From contig CM055618.1 in assembly GCA_029379385.1 (NCBI GenBank), positions 4,412,134 to 4,476,133 on the forward strand: DNA of 64,000 nt, in the 5' to 3' direction. Positions within the stretch are counted from its first letter, which is position 1. Every line of letters begins with the position of its first letter. Below, one piece after another: positions 39,120 through 49,199 of the stretch. The position numbers and the translations under genes were made by a program. Under the pieces are notes generated by a model. The model searched no databases, was not told the origin of the DNA, and was given only the letters and a program-made list of their open reading frames with translations. This DNA is from Quillaja saponaria (Eukaryota; Streptophyta; Magnoliopsida; Fabales; Quillajaceae).

Positions 39120-39400
39120 TATGTGGCGCTTTCATATTCACTGACAGTGGACCACCTATTAAATGTACAAGCTAATGTTACTTACAGAAGTTAGAATAAG
39201 TTGACAGAATTTCCTTTTAGTTAATGTTACCATGGTGCAGGACAATAGGGAATATACTGACGAACATGATATGTCCTATGCTACCAAGTGTTCAATTGCA
39301 GCCATAAATACCAAGTGTTCAATTACAGCCACAAACTTTCATTCTTGTACGTACAACGAGATATATATATTCTACAAATGATTTTTACATTTTGGAAATA
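39120..39400 (+). repeat. Upstream repeat block, copy 2
   Basis: It has the same succession of motifs as 38504-38760, with the ACCAAGTGTTCAATT segment doubled (39283 and 39309) and GTACAACGAGATATATATAT following. A further piece of this repeat (TATAGATGATTTTGAC) occurs at 40037, just right of the pararetrovirus fragment. Confidence 0.6.
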
Positions 39401-39499
39401 TAATTATATAACTTAGAAAATATAATCACAATAATTATATAATTTAGAAAATATTCTATTGTCTCTTAATTGTTTTACCAGTATAAATTTATATCATAT

Positions 39500-40035
39500 T
39501 CTTTGAGCTTCATAATTTTATAAATTATGAGTTTAGAAGAAATTTATTTCGAACCAGTTCTAATTCAGGACTTATGTGAAACAGATAACGTCCATAAGAA
39601 TATTTAAGTAATATAAAGTATCATTGGGTTCTAATTCAGGAAGCAGATTATTATTGAGATAGAAATAAGCAATGTCATAAGGAGCTAAATTAATATATTT
39701 TTTTTCTATTGGAGCTATCTTTCTATAAAATAGTGAGACATTTAAAGTCCTTGGTATTACAAGGAAGTGCTAGCTTATAGGCCTGGTCACTTAAGAATTT
39801 TTTATCGGATTCCTCAATATTAGAAATTGAAACTTTATTTATTTATTTTTTTTCAGGAGAGTTTGCTTGAGAAGACATAATTCATTTTTCTTTAAAATCC
39901 TTGTAAAATTCTCTTGCTAGAAAATTGGGTAATGAATTAGATTCTTTTTTTATATAAATTCTATCTTAAATTCAAAAATAGAAAAAATTAATTGTCATCT
40001 TGCAAATATTTATTTAGACGTTATGTTTTTACATA
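39500..40035 (-). pseudogene. Pararetrovirus fragment (RNase H end and following ORF), decayed
   Basis: The nucleotide sequence runs parallel to 45113-45640 of the large minus-strand virus copy. GAGATAGAAATAAGCAATGT at about 39658 corresponds to the stretch at 45262. GGTATTACAAGGAAGTGCTA at 39751 corresponds to 45370, and TTGCAAATATTTATTTAGAC to 45605. It therefore spans the end of the RNase H region and the first part of the downstream ORF. Frames are broken. It is more diverged from the large copy than the two arms at 46-51 kb are from each other, suggesting an older insertion. Its right edge lies about 470 bp from the chosen terpene synthase start. Confidence 0.8.
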
Positions 40036-40252
40036 TTATATAGATGATTTTGACCTTTAGGTTTGTCAGAAAAATTAATAATCATAAGAATGCCAACTGT
40101 TTATAAAACTATTTAATTGTTTTAATAATTTTATAAGGTCTCTAAAAAAGTTGTTGGTGATTTTACTAAAGGATCACGTGCTAAAAAGTAGTAAATTAAT
40201 CGAAATGTCCACCTTAAATTCTTAAAGAATGAGAATTACGTTTATGCTGTTG

Positions 40253-40260
40253 TATTTATA
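40253..40260 (+). promoter_or_regulatory. Candidate TATA element of the terpene synthase
   Basis: TATTTATA lies 244 bp before the ATG at 40504 and 10 bp before the more upstream in-frame ATG at 40270. If this is the true TATA box, transcription would start near 40285-40295, leaving 40504 (or possibly 40288) as the usable start. This is weak evidence in AT-rich DNA. Confidence 0.3.
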
Positions 40261-40371
40261 ATTTTCAACATGTATTTAAAAAAATCTATGAAACGTGTAA
40301 AATATGTTTTTTCTCTTAAGAACTGTGCTTCTAGTACCAGCGGGAGTCACAAGACCAAATGGAATAATCAA

Positions 40372-40449
40372 ATTTATGTGTTCCCACCCATTGCCTATTT
40401 AATTACCAATTCCTCAAGCTCCATTTATGTGTTTACTCCCATTGCCTAT
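40372..40449 (+). repeat. 51-bp direct duplication in terpene synthase 5' region
   Basis: ATTTATGTGTTCCCACCCAT at 40372 recurs as ATTTATGTGTTTACTCCCAT at 40423, a spacing of 51 bp (17 codons). It keeps the upstream reading frame open. It may be 5' UTR or part of an N-terminal extension. Confidence 0.7.
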
Positions 40450-40503
40450 GAACTTTGCGGTTTGAGATTTTGCTTGAACATTGTTTCTTATTACATCAAC
40501 ATT

Positions 40504-42921
40504 ATGAACTTTCTGAGCCAAGAACAAGGTGATATCGAGGCAGAGCACCTGCAATGTGAAACGAAGCATGTAGCCTATGATGACGTCACCTTGGAAGCAA
40601 ATCAACGGAGGTCTGCCAATTATAAACCAAATATTTGGAAATATAATTTCCTACAATCTCTTACCAGCAAATATCAGGTAATTAATAATTTTCTGAATTA
40701 AATATCATAATTTTGTTAACAGCAATCCAAGTAATATAAATATAAATTGAAATTGTTTGACCCGATCTATAATTTAGACATAGTTGAACATATATATATA
40801 ATTGCAGGAAGAGGAATACAGAAGACGATTTGAGAAGCTTGTAGAAGACGTGAAGGGTCATTTTCATAGAGAATGGGGCTTGTTGCCCAAGTTAGAGTTC
40901 ATTGACAGCGTACATAAACTAGGCCTTGGGAACCACTTCCATTATGAAATAGAGGAAGCTCTAACCTCCATTAACAGCAATCCAATTGTGAAAGAGGGTC
41001 TTTATACAAATGCATTATGCTTCAGGCTCCTCCGACAACATGGCTATAAAGTGTCACCTGCAGGTATATGTAGTTTGTCTGATCACTTTTTATAAATATA
41101 TCTATTAGGAGTTAGTATTTCATATTGCAGCAGTAGACTTGAAACAAGTACGTACAATTAAGCATCTAAAAATAAAAATTCAATTTTTTTAGATATAATA
41201 TTAACCTCTCTATTATTGCATACAGATATGCTTAGGGTTGTAACGGAGGAAACTGGTATCTTCAAGAAAAGGTCAATAGAAGAAGATATTAAAGGAGTCC
41301 TTGAGCTCTTTGAGGCCTCACACCTTGCTTTCGATAATGAAAGCATCTTTGACGAGGTTAAGGTTTACGCAATGAATATTCTCAAGGAGGCTTTCTCCAA
41401 CAGTGCCACTAAAATTGAAAGCAACCTCCTCAAACAAGTGATCCATGCATTGGAGCTCCCATCCCACTGGAGAGTGCCATGGTTCGACGTAAGATGGCAC
41501 ATCAATGCTTACGGGAACAGAGAGCACGTGAACATAGATTTACTCAAGTTGTCTAAACTAAACTTCAATATAATTCAGGCCACACTTCAAAAAGATCTCA
41601 AGGAATCATGCAGGTGCCTAAAATTTATAATATCTTAAATTTCTTATACTAACTAATTAAATGCCTTGCTTAATTTTTGTGACACTGGTTTAGGTGGTGG
41701 ACAAATCAAGGCCTCAAAGAACATATGAACTTTGCAAGAGATAGATTAGTTGAATGTTTCATGTGCTCAGTTGGACTCGTTTCAGATCCCCAATACGGAT
41801 CTTTTAGAAAATGTCTCACTAAAGTCATTAATTTCATATTATTAATTGATGATATTTATGATATTTATGGCTCGATCAAAGAGTTGAAGCAATTCACTAA
41901 TACTGTTATCAGGTCAGTAATTTGATATGGAAATTAGGGTTTTATGATAAATATTTAATTAGAATTTTAACAAAAAAATGTTTTTATTAATATCAGATGG
42001 AATAAAAGTGAAATTGGACAACTTCCGGAGTGTATGGAGGCTTGTTTCCAAGCACTCTATGATGTCAATAATGAAATAGCTTATGAATTTGAGATGGAGA
42101 ATACTTGCGACCACGTCTTGCCTCATCTGAAGAAAGTGGTTCGTATACACCCTTTATCTGTAATTAATTATATTCATATTCAAAAGGGAAAAAAAAAAAA
42201 AAAATCTCTGTTGTTTAATCAGTCGCTGACAGTTGAGTTTGTTATTTTTAGTGGGCAGATTATTGCAAGGCACTATATGTGGAAGCAAAGTGGTACAGCA
42301 AGGGTTACACACCTTCACTAGATGAATATCTAAGCAATGCATGGATTTCATCATCAGGTCCAGTGATTTTAGTTCATACGTTTTTTGCAATAATACAAGA
42401 TCATGATGAGGCCGTAACTGATGATCAGATGAAAGATTTTCAAGATCTTTTCTATAACATATCTCTTATAATTCGACTATGCAACGATCTTGGCACTACA
42501 GTGGTAATATATATATATATATATTTCTTTTAACTAATTATAACCATTGTTTCTTTGTAATTTTAGAAAGATTCATGATAGATTCAAGTTTGCGCAGGCC
42601 GAACAAGAGCGAGGTGATGCTGCATCCTCAGTCGTATGTTGCATGAGAGATATGAATGTTTCAGAGCAAATAGCAAGAAATTATATCAAAGGAATGATAG
42701 ATAGAGCATGGAAAAATATAAATGGGATGTTTTTCACCCACAACCAGACCCAGTTGGTATCGTCGCTGCAACCATTTGTAGGCGTCATCACAAATGCTGC
42801 TCGAGTGGCACAAACTCTTTACCAACATGGAGATGGATTTGGAGATCAAGACAAAGAGATAAGAGAGCAGATTCTGTCATTAGTAACTGAACCTTTCATA
42901 ATCGAACATGATCTAAACTAA
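40504..42921 (+). CDS. Terpene synthase, TPS-b subfamily (class I), seven exons
   Basis: Exons: 40504-40677, 40808-41063, 41226-41613, 41694-41912, 41997-42138, 42252-42503, 42598-42921. All introns are GT-AG, and the joined frame is open (584 aa). Seven exons is the usual TPS-a/b plan. Motifs: RRX8W at residues 35-45, RDR at 288-290, DDIYD at 325-329, and NDLGTTVAE at 471-479, an intact NSE/DTE metal site across the last intron. Class I enzymes use these with Mg2+ to ionise prenyl diphosphates. The R(R)X8W motif and SSSGPVILVH stretch fit TPS-b, mostly plastidial monoterpene (also hemiterpene or acyclic sesquiterpene) synthases; the product cannot be read from sequence. The start is chosen because 34 residues before RR is near normal. 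The frame stays open upstream to ATGs at 40270 and 40288, adding up to 78 residues, so a transit peptide is possible but does not look typical. It is the only intact host gene here, closely flanked by virus DNA. Confidence 0.93.
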
Positions 42922-43119
42922 ATCTCATTTTATATATAGATATATATATTGGAGTCCATTTAATGAAGTTAGGGATGTACTCTAAATTAAATTATGAGTG
43001 TTTATTGTCTGGCAAGTTATATATGTAATATTTATAGAACTATGTAATGGTTATTGTGTTACAAGTTATATATATAATCCCCCTTGTCTTTCTTTCTCTC
43101 TCAATTAAGGCTTAAAGCC

Positions 43120-43632
43120 ACCTTTGCCTTCCAACCAATGGCCATTCTTCCTTGTTGCAACATTGGTCTGTGTTACTACATCACCAATCCTCGTTACTCC
43201 ATCATCGGTCATTGATGCTCGACCTGCTCACCTAACTTTCCCATATGATGAATCATTGAGAACCTTGCTGAGTTATATGAACATCCCACAAGGTACACTG
43301 GTATTCCTTGCTTGCTATTGAAAGCTTCCCTTCTCCTTGCTACCTTTCCTACAAACTGAGTTTTAGGTGTTACACTTGTGTCTTAAATTGTAAAGAAAAA
43401 GGAAATATCAATTTTTAGTGCTATTAGCATATGGTGTATAAGTCCATTAAGGTTAGGTTTTTTGGCAGGTTGGTGTTGCCAACATATTATAAATAGCAAT
43501 AGAAGAGGTAGAGAAAAGTTGTAGTCACAAAATAAAGTGTGTGCTATTTATTGTGAGAATTTTTGTGTGAGAAGGGTTATTGGTTGTAATTGGGATTTGG
43601 GTTATGAGAGAGAGATTTATTGTAAACTCCTC
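43120..43632 (+). repeat. Left copy of a ~510 bp direct repeat flanking the pararetrovirus block
   Basis: From TTTGCCTTCCAACCAATGGC to TTTATTGTAA this segment matches 51257-51740, with substitutions and a small gap near 43313. It comprises about 250 bp of unidentified sequence plus the first 265 bp of a Copia LTR. The unidentified part has a similar open frame in both copies (43124 and 51256), but I do not recognise the protein. Confidence 0.85.
43368..43632 (+). mobile_element. Truncated Copia LTR (first 265 bp)
   Basis: It starts TGTTACACTTGTGTCTTAAATTG, like the LTRs at 51485 and 53389, and includes TAGGTTTTTTGGCAGGTTGGTGTTGCC and the TATAAATAGCAATAGAAGAGG promoter segment. It stops at about 43632, exactly where pararetrovirus sequence begins. 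Confidence 0.8.
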
Positions 43633-43700
43633 GACTTTAAAGATTAATGAACAGATAGTTTAGGACTATTCTCACACTCTACCAACTTTTGAGGTTACTA

Positions 43701-43712
43701 GCTCTGATACCA
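43701..43712 (-). other. Pararetrovirus tRNA-Met primer site
   Basis: The minus strand reads TGGTATCAGAGC, the conserved caulimovirid minus-strand priming site complementary to initiator tRNA-Met. It lies downstream of the polyadenylation signal, as expected where the circular genome has been opened. Confidence 0.8.
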
Positions 43713-43867
43713 TAAAGGGAAGCTAGCGCACACAGACAAAGAAACAAACATAAGGAAATTCATAAAACATATGTAAACAGCTGCAATAAGTTTCAGTAGC
43801 CCAGATCAATCATAGAAATATAAAAGAAGAGTAGAAGAAGACTTATATTAATAAGAAGAACAGATTC

Positions 43868-43873
43868 TTTATT
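43868..43873 (-). terminator. Pararetrovirus polyadenylation signal
   Basis: The minus strand reads AATAAA about 215 bp downstream of the TATA box. This spacing suits the terminal redundancy of pregenomic RNA. Confidence 0.55.
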
Positions 43874-44085
43874 ATTGGTTCAAGGCACAGGTAGATAACA
43901 CGTTCACATGTACTATTTTACAACGATAATAGCAGCTACAGGTAACAGGTACAAGCCCACTATTACAAAGTTGAAACTTTTACTCGTATGTTACAAAATA
44001 CTCTAAACACTCAAAGATTTTATTTTTCAAACTTTTGATTTTCTAGCAAACTTCAAAACTTACTTAACCTTAGAGGGCAAAGGCC

Positions 44086-44093
44086 CTTTTATA
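44086..44093 (-). promoter_or_regulatory. Pararetrovirus pregenomic RNA promoter TATA box
   Basis: The minus strand reads TATAAAAG followed by GGCC, in the non-coding region after the last ORF. Transcription would run towards lower coordinates, through the primer site and the Copia LTR remnant, and then antisense into the 3' end of the terpene synthase. Confidence 0.55.
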
Positions 44094-45062
44094 ACAAGTC
44101 TAACATGATTGGCTAAGAGATAAGACTGAGAAAAGCAGATTCCTGGAGATAAGGCTAGTCCTTATGTTTGGGCACGTGTCCTGGATAGTGTAGAGTCGGT
44201 TCGCCAGATAGAAAGAGAATATTTACTTTTATAAAGTAAATCATTTTCTTTTAAGAAATTTGTCTTCAAGTCACTGAAAGCATTTCTTTCTTTTAGAAAA
44301 TATGACTTTTGCTTTTTGAAAAGTAGATTCCTTCTCCTTTGAGGAAAGTAAACTTTAGCTTTATGAAAAAAGAATTATTTATGAGATTCTTCATCCAAAA
44401 AATCTTTTGCTCCTTTGTCCAGTGGGTCTTGTGAGTCATGGAAATAGGCTGGGTCATCTTGACTCATCTCAGAACTGTAATCTTCAAGGATTTTTAGGAG
44501 CTTCTTTTGAACATCATCTTTAGAGGAGGAGGCTAATAAGCCTTTCACCATTTCAAGGACCTTTTTATTCTCATTTATATAAGGTTTTTGAGAAGAACTT
44601 TGATCTTAAGATCCCTAGCTTTTGAAAATTATTAAGGTTCTCTTTGAAATTAGAGAAGTTGTCTTACCATTTAATTTGAGTTCTACTAATTAACCAGGGG
44701 ATTGATTGATTAATCCCAAAGGCAGAAGAAGAACATTCTTTTACAATATATTCCCATTTAACAATCCATGGGAGCTGATAATAAGCTGTAAACATAATAA
44801 TTTCGTCTTGAGGATCCAGAGAATGATTATTCTCATAGAACCTTAACAGTATAGATGAACATATTTAGGTAGGGATATAAGAAATAATCCCCAAGAAAAG
44901 TACCATGTTTTAAACTACTGAGGAAAAGTAGTGGGAGAAGGTTCTTCATTGAGGGTCAACCTAAGAAACCAGCTATGCTTTCTTGCTTTGTTTTAGAATA
45001 AAAGCAAGTTTTCCCATGTAGCCATATAATCAAAATAAGTATATAGCCGAGGAAATATTCCT

Positions 45063-45485
45063 TTATCTTTGATTTGTTTTTGACGGTATAAATCCATACC
45101 CCAAACTTTTTGGCTTCATCACTTTATAAATAATGATTTTTGAATAAGCCCATTCTGACCCTACTCGAATCCAGGGTTTGTGAGAAATTGATTCTTTGTC
45201 CACAAGAATATTTAAATAGAATAAAATATTCTTGGGTTCCAATTCAGGAGGAAGATGATTATTGAGATAGAAAGGGGCTATCTCATATGGTGCTAAATTA
45301 GCATACCTGTTCTCAATTGGTGCTATCTTTTTATAAGATAGTGGAATATATGGATATTTGAAAACCTTGGTATTACAAGGAAGGGCTAATTCATAAGTCT
45401 GATCACATAAGAAATCCTTATCAGTCTCCTCAGTATTAGGAGTGGAAAAGTTTCTTTTTACAGGAGTATTAGTTTGAGAGGTCAT
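45063..45485 (-). CDS. Pararetrovirus ORF downstream of RNase H, function unknown
   Basis: A 140-codon open frame starts 14 bases after the RNase H frame closes. The protein is rich in Pro, Tyr and Lys, with segments such as YANLAPYEIAPFYLNNHLPP. It has no membrane segment or recognised domain. A related, broken copy lies at 39.5-39.8 kb. Position suggests the last viral gene (where a transactivator-like or accessory protein is found in some genera), but that is inference. The frame may have been longer: similarity cannot be tested beyond 45063. Confidence 0.55.
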   Translation of the reverse strand: MTSQTNTPVKRNFSTPNTEETDKDFLCDQTYELALPCNTKVFKYPYIPLSYKKIAPIENRYANLAPYEIAPFYLNNHLPPELEPKNILFYLNILVDKESISHKPWIRVGSEWAYSKIIIYKVMKPKSLGYGFIPSKTNQR

Positions 45486-45498
45486 AACGCCTTTTCCT

Positions 45499-45882
45499 TT
45501 AACATTCTTGCAAAAATTTTCTAGTTAGGAAGTCAGGCAAAGAATTAGATTCTTCTTTAATAAATTCTATATCAAATTCAAAGACAGAAAGGATTCCCTG
45601 CCATCTAGCAAATATTTGTTTAGATGCTATATTTTTAACATCTTTAAGAAGGATATCCTTGGCAGACTTGCAATCTATTCTTAATAAGAATTTTTTATTC
45701 AACAAGTCAGATTTAAACCTAGCGATGCACATAACTATAGATAATATTTCTTTCTTTATACTAGAATAATTTTTTTGTGCACCCTTCCAGTTTCTTGAAG
45801 TAAATCTAACCAATTGCTTTTTATTAGCCATTTTTTGTTTAAGGATTCTGTCATATCCTCTTAACTGCTTTTGTAAAGTCAT
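45499..45882 (-). pseudogene. Pararetrovirus RNase H region
   Basis: The minus-strand open piece carries the RNase H pattern after RT: FTSRNWKGAQKNYSSIKKEI near its start, LRIDCKSAKDIL in the middle, and FEFDIEFIKEESNSLPDFLT at the end, the usual close of caulimovirid and Ty3-type RNase H. The join to RT upstream (45883-45995) is out of frame. It removes RNA from RNA-DNA hybrids in live viruses. Confidence 0.75.
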
Positions 45883-45994
45883 TGTTCCACTTTGGAGAAT
45901 TCTTTTTTAATCTTGCAAATAATAATGTGCAATCTAGGGCTAAATCTTGGTAAAATTCACCTACATAATTTCGGCTTCCTAACAATCTCTACAG

Positions 45995-46971
45995 TTATTG
46001 TTTTTCCTTTATTTCATTAGGGAATTTATCAGCAAATTGTATAGCTCTATCAATAGGTATAATAAAACCTTTATGAATATTGTGTCCTAAAAAATGAATA
46101 ACAGTTTGAAATATTTTTACCTTCTTTACAGAAACTGCTAATGCCGTCTTCATGACAGTGTTCAGAAGTATATTGAGATGTTTTAAATATTTTTCAATAG
46201 AAGGAGAAAATACTAAAACATCATCAACATACACAATTATGAATTCATGATAAGAATTAAAGATGTCATTCATAATATTTTCTATATAAAATTTAGATGG
46301 GGCATTTTTTAATCCAAATGGAATACATTCCATTCATAATGCCTAAAAGGTACAGTAAAGGCAGTTTTATACTTATCCTGCTCAGCTATTTGAATTTGTC
46401 AATATCTTGATTTCATATTGAATTTGGAAAATATCTTGGTATCATAAAGTCTGTTTAACAAATCTTTTTTATTAGGAATTAGATACCTAATCCATCTTAA
46501 AGCTTTATTCAAAGGTTTGTAATTAATTACTAGCCTTGGGACTCCTCTTTCTAGTTCAGCTGCATTTTCTACATAAAATGCTAGGCAACTCTAGGGACTG
46601 TAGCTATTTCTAATTAATCCCCTTTTTTTTAGTAATTCTTTAATTTTTGCTTTACAAATTTCTAAGTGCCTAGGACCCATAGCTATTGGCCTAGCCTTAG
46701 TAGGTATTTGCTTTTCCGAGAAATTGGGTGCATAAGGCAATTATATTATATGTTGTTTTCTATTCCAAAAGGCATTAGGTATTTTAGCACATATAGTTTG
46801 TTCAATTTTATGCTGAAATTTGTTAATTTCCTCTTGTAGCTTAGGAGATTTCAATTGTTGCTCAATCCTTTTGTATTCTACCTCTTCTTTTAGAGACATA
46901 AGAAAATTTTCTTTTCTTTTAATTGTATATTTCATAAGATTGATGCATTCGAGGTTCTTCAACAAATTCAA
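45995..46971 (-). pseudogene. Pararetrovirus reverse transcriptase, frame-broken
   Basis: Pieces in order: a leader with coiled, charged residues (46971-46741), a region with stops (46740-46340), then 46333-45995 with PFGLKNAPS and the polymerase motif YVDDVLVF near 46225. The sequence matches the plus-strand copy at 50530-51257. Stops and shifts lie between the pieces. Confidence 0.8.
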
Positions 46972-47008
46972 ATTTAATTTATCTACCCTTTATTATAGTT
47001 TCTACCCC

Positions 47009-47302
47009 TTATTCATCTATTTTAGAAATAGGGAATAATATGTGTAGAAAATGGTTTCCTAGAATCACTCCCTGGGCTAAGCCTTTAACTAAAACAAAGG
47101 GTACAGGAAAACAAACCTTGTTATTACAGACTGCTGCATTAGACAATTTGTAGTCTATAATTAGACGATTTCCATCTGCAGCATGGAGTATCTGAGTAGT
47201 TTTCTGAAAGTACTTGGATGAAACCAATCCTTCATTAATGTAATTTAAATCTGTTCCTGAATCTATTAAGGCAATAGATTGAAAACTGAATTCATTATTC
47301 AC
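47009..47302 (-). pseudogene. Pararetrovirus aspartic protease region
   Basis: The motif ALIDSGTDLNYIN supplies the D-S/T-G active site, and VILGNHFLH near the C-terminal side matches the flap/second motif region of retroviral-type proteases. It corresponds to 50155-50465 of the plus-strand copy. It would cut the viral polyprotein. It is separated from RT by a frame break. Confidence 0.75.
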
Positions 47303-47479
47303 AACTATAGTTATTTAGTAAACCATTTTTGTGCTATGACTAAATCTACACCACAAATCCATCCTTCGGGATCATTAAGGATGTTTACAGTTCCTTCTTC
47401 AGGCTCCTGAATCATTATACATTTTCCTTTGTTTTTAGGTTTTGGATTTTTTGTTTCTTTTGAAGATTTCCATAGGAGA

Positions 47480-48110
47480 TCTTAGAACTAGTATTCATCC
47501 GACTCTTCAAGATTAGAGACTCTTTATTTTAAAGTTCTTACTTCTTCCTTTATTTCATTAATTTCTGATTTTAAATTAGCAATAGTTGGTTCTTTTGATG
47601 AAGAGTTAACAGTTTTTACTCTTTCAATTATATTTTTAAAGGAATAAGAATCATTTTTTATACTTCCTTTTATTACCGAATTTTTACCCTTATTAGACAT
47701 TTGAATATAGTTTTCTAACTGTATTCTTCTTTCTTCAGGGTATTATCAATTAAATCTAAAATTAGACTTTCTTCTTTTGACAGGACATTTATACTAAGGT
47801 TGTTTAATCCTATAGTTTTAAGGACACATTCATCACAATCATTATCAGAACAACATTTTGATTTTTCAGACTGTTCTGACTCAAAGTTATATTCATTTTC
47901 TGACTCTTCCAGACTCGAATATGATTTATACTACTCTATTATAAAAGCATTCAATTGTTCCTTTTCTTCGTCAGAGTCTTCTAATAATATTTGACATAAG
48001 GATTTCTTTAATCATTCTTCAATTTGAAGTGCATTTATTTTCTTTTTAGCCCTGCATTTATTTTGGAAGTGACCTGGTTTTCCACACTTATAACATATAT
48101 GAACTTTTTT
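47480..48110 (-). pseudogene. Pararetrovirus CCHC zinc knuckle and charged linker
   Basis: A CCHC knuckle (CYKCGKPGHFQNKC) is encoded near 48090-48050, followed by an acidic, Ser/Glu-rich linker with a Cys cluster and a predicted coiled stretch. The plus-strand copy keeps this whole region open at 49360-49900. Here it has stops. The plus-strand frame 47800-47994 is antisense. Confidence 0.75.
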
Positions 48111-48245
48111 GTAATTAGCTTTCTTGACTAAGGGTTTCTTGCTGGGATCATAATAACCAGTTTTTGTCTTTTCATTCCTTTTATATTATTTTCTCGTGTA
48201 AGGTTTATTAGAGAATTTCTTTTGAAATTTATGAGTCTTTTTAGA

Positions 48246-48997
48246 CTACTTAAATTGACTGCTAGTGGGATATCCAAATTGTTCACATAAGTTTCCTAAA
48301 GCTCTTTTCCTACTTAATTTTTCTTTGTCAATTTTTCGTTTTAGCCTAATATCATTGCATAATGATATTCCTTTTGACACAATCTTTGAAGCTAGTTCTC
48401 CATAAGTGTAACTACTATATGGTATATTACCACCATGTTTATCTTTTAATTTATTTCGTATTTTATCAGCAAACAGAGTTGGGAGACTTGCTAAGAACTT
48501 TTCTTTCCAAAAGTCAGCTTGACTGTCTGGTCTCCTGATAAACTCTAGATAAAAATACATCTTTATACCACTGAAAGTGAGATAGATCTGGACACCTAAG
48601 ATTAATCAGTTTTTCATGTGATCTATCTAACCTAAGCATATTAGCTTCTACAAAGTGGTTTATAATTGTATAAATTAATGTCTTAACTATATCAGTTATT
48701 AGATTTCCATTTTCCTATTTTACAGAATTTAAGATCTCTTGTTTAGAGATATCAGACAGGTGGAAATCCCACCAACCTAGCAATTGTCCTGTAAACCCAC
48801 TGATTATGGCTACGACTATTTCCTTTTCAGTGTTACCATTGGACCTACATGTTACAGCATACATTAGCATGAGTTTCATTGTTTGAAGGATTTGATATTC
48901 TGCCAGTCCATCAATATTCCATTCTACTATGGACTTGCCATCAAACTGAACCCTATCTTGAATAGAATTATCTTCGTATTGGAGATCTAATGGTTAG
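48246..48997 (-). pseudogene. Pararetrovirus coat protein region, broken
   Basis: The upstream half (48997-48565) reads on the minus strand with segments like EWNIDGLAEYQILQTMKLM and AIISGFTGQLLGWWDFHL, a pattern I associate with caulimovirid coat proteins. It has a TAG at 48717-48715. The lower half (48560-48246) is open and contains FWKEKFLASLPTLFADKI. The two halves are in different frames. It is absent from the plus-strand copy. Confidence 0.7.
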
Positions 48998-49199
48998 GGT
49001 CTAGGGTAGTACATTTTAGTTAGGGTAATTGGAGTTGTCTTATTCCAATGAAGTTTATTAACTTCTAAATGTGAGTCTTTTCTTGATTTTGACTCAGCAT
49101 GTTAACACTTTTCTTTTTTGATATATTCAGGTTTTGTAACTTGTTGACTAATTCATCCACAAAGTTTTTATCATTGATTTTAGAATCTTTTCTTATTCA

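Larger units (their letters stand above)
43633..49199 (-). mobile_element. Endogenous pararetrovirus copy 1 (Caulimoviridae-like), minus strand, defective
   Basis: Reading down from 49199, the order is linker, coat protein region, CCHC knuckle, aspartic protease, reverse transcriptase, RNase H, a further ORF, then a non-coding leader with TATA box, polyadenylation signal and tRNA-Met primer site. No integrase and no LTRs are present, which separates it from Ty3/Gypsy elements and fits Caulimoviridae. No movement protein region is recognised. Several stops and frameshifts interrupt the coding regions, so it is not competent. The genus cannot be decided by eye. Confidence 0.85.

Noticed and set aside
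40270..40701. 143-codon frame as the full first exon with start at 40270
   Set aside because: It is possible, but it lies too close to the only TATA-like element and gives an extra 78 residues with no clear transit-peptide look. It is kept as an alternative only.
42500..42503. Donor GT at 42501 instead of 42504 in the terpene synthase
   Set aside because: Both keep frame, but dropping the Val would shift the Glu of the NSE/DTE motif by one position. 42504 fits the family spacing.
42566..42597. Earlier acceptor TTTTAG at 42566 for the last terpene synthase exon
   Set aside because: Using it in the required phase brings an in-frame TGA within four codons. The acceptor at 42597 restores the NDLGTTVAE-QERGD spacing.
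43124..43321. Open frame conserved with 51256-51510 as a small gene
   Set aside because: The similarity is explained by the 510-bp duplication, the frames end differently, and no known protein is recognised.
49099..49199. Start of the 267-codon frame as a viral N-terminus
   Set aside because: This part is antisense to copy 1, and the frame merely reads across the inverted junction.
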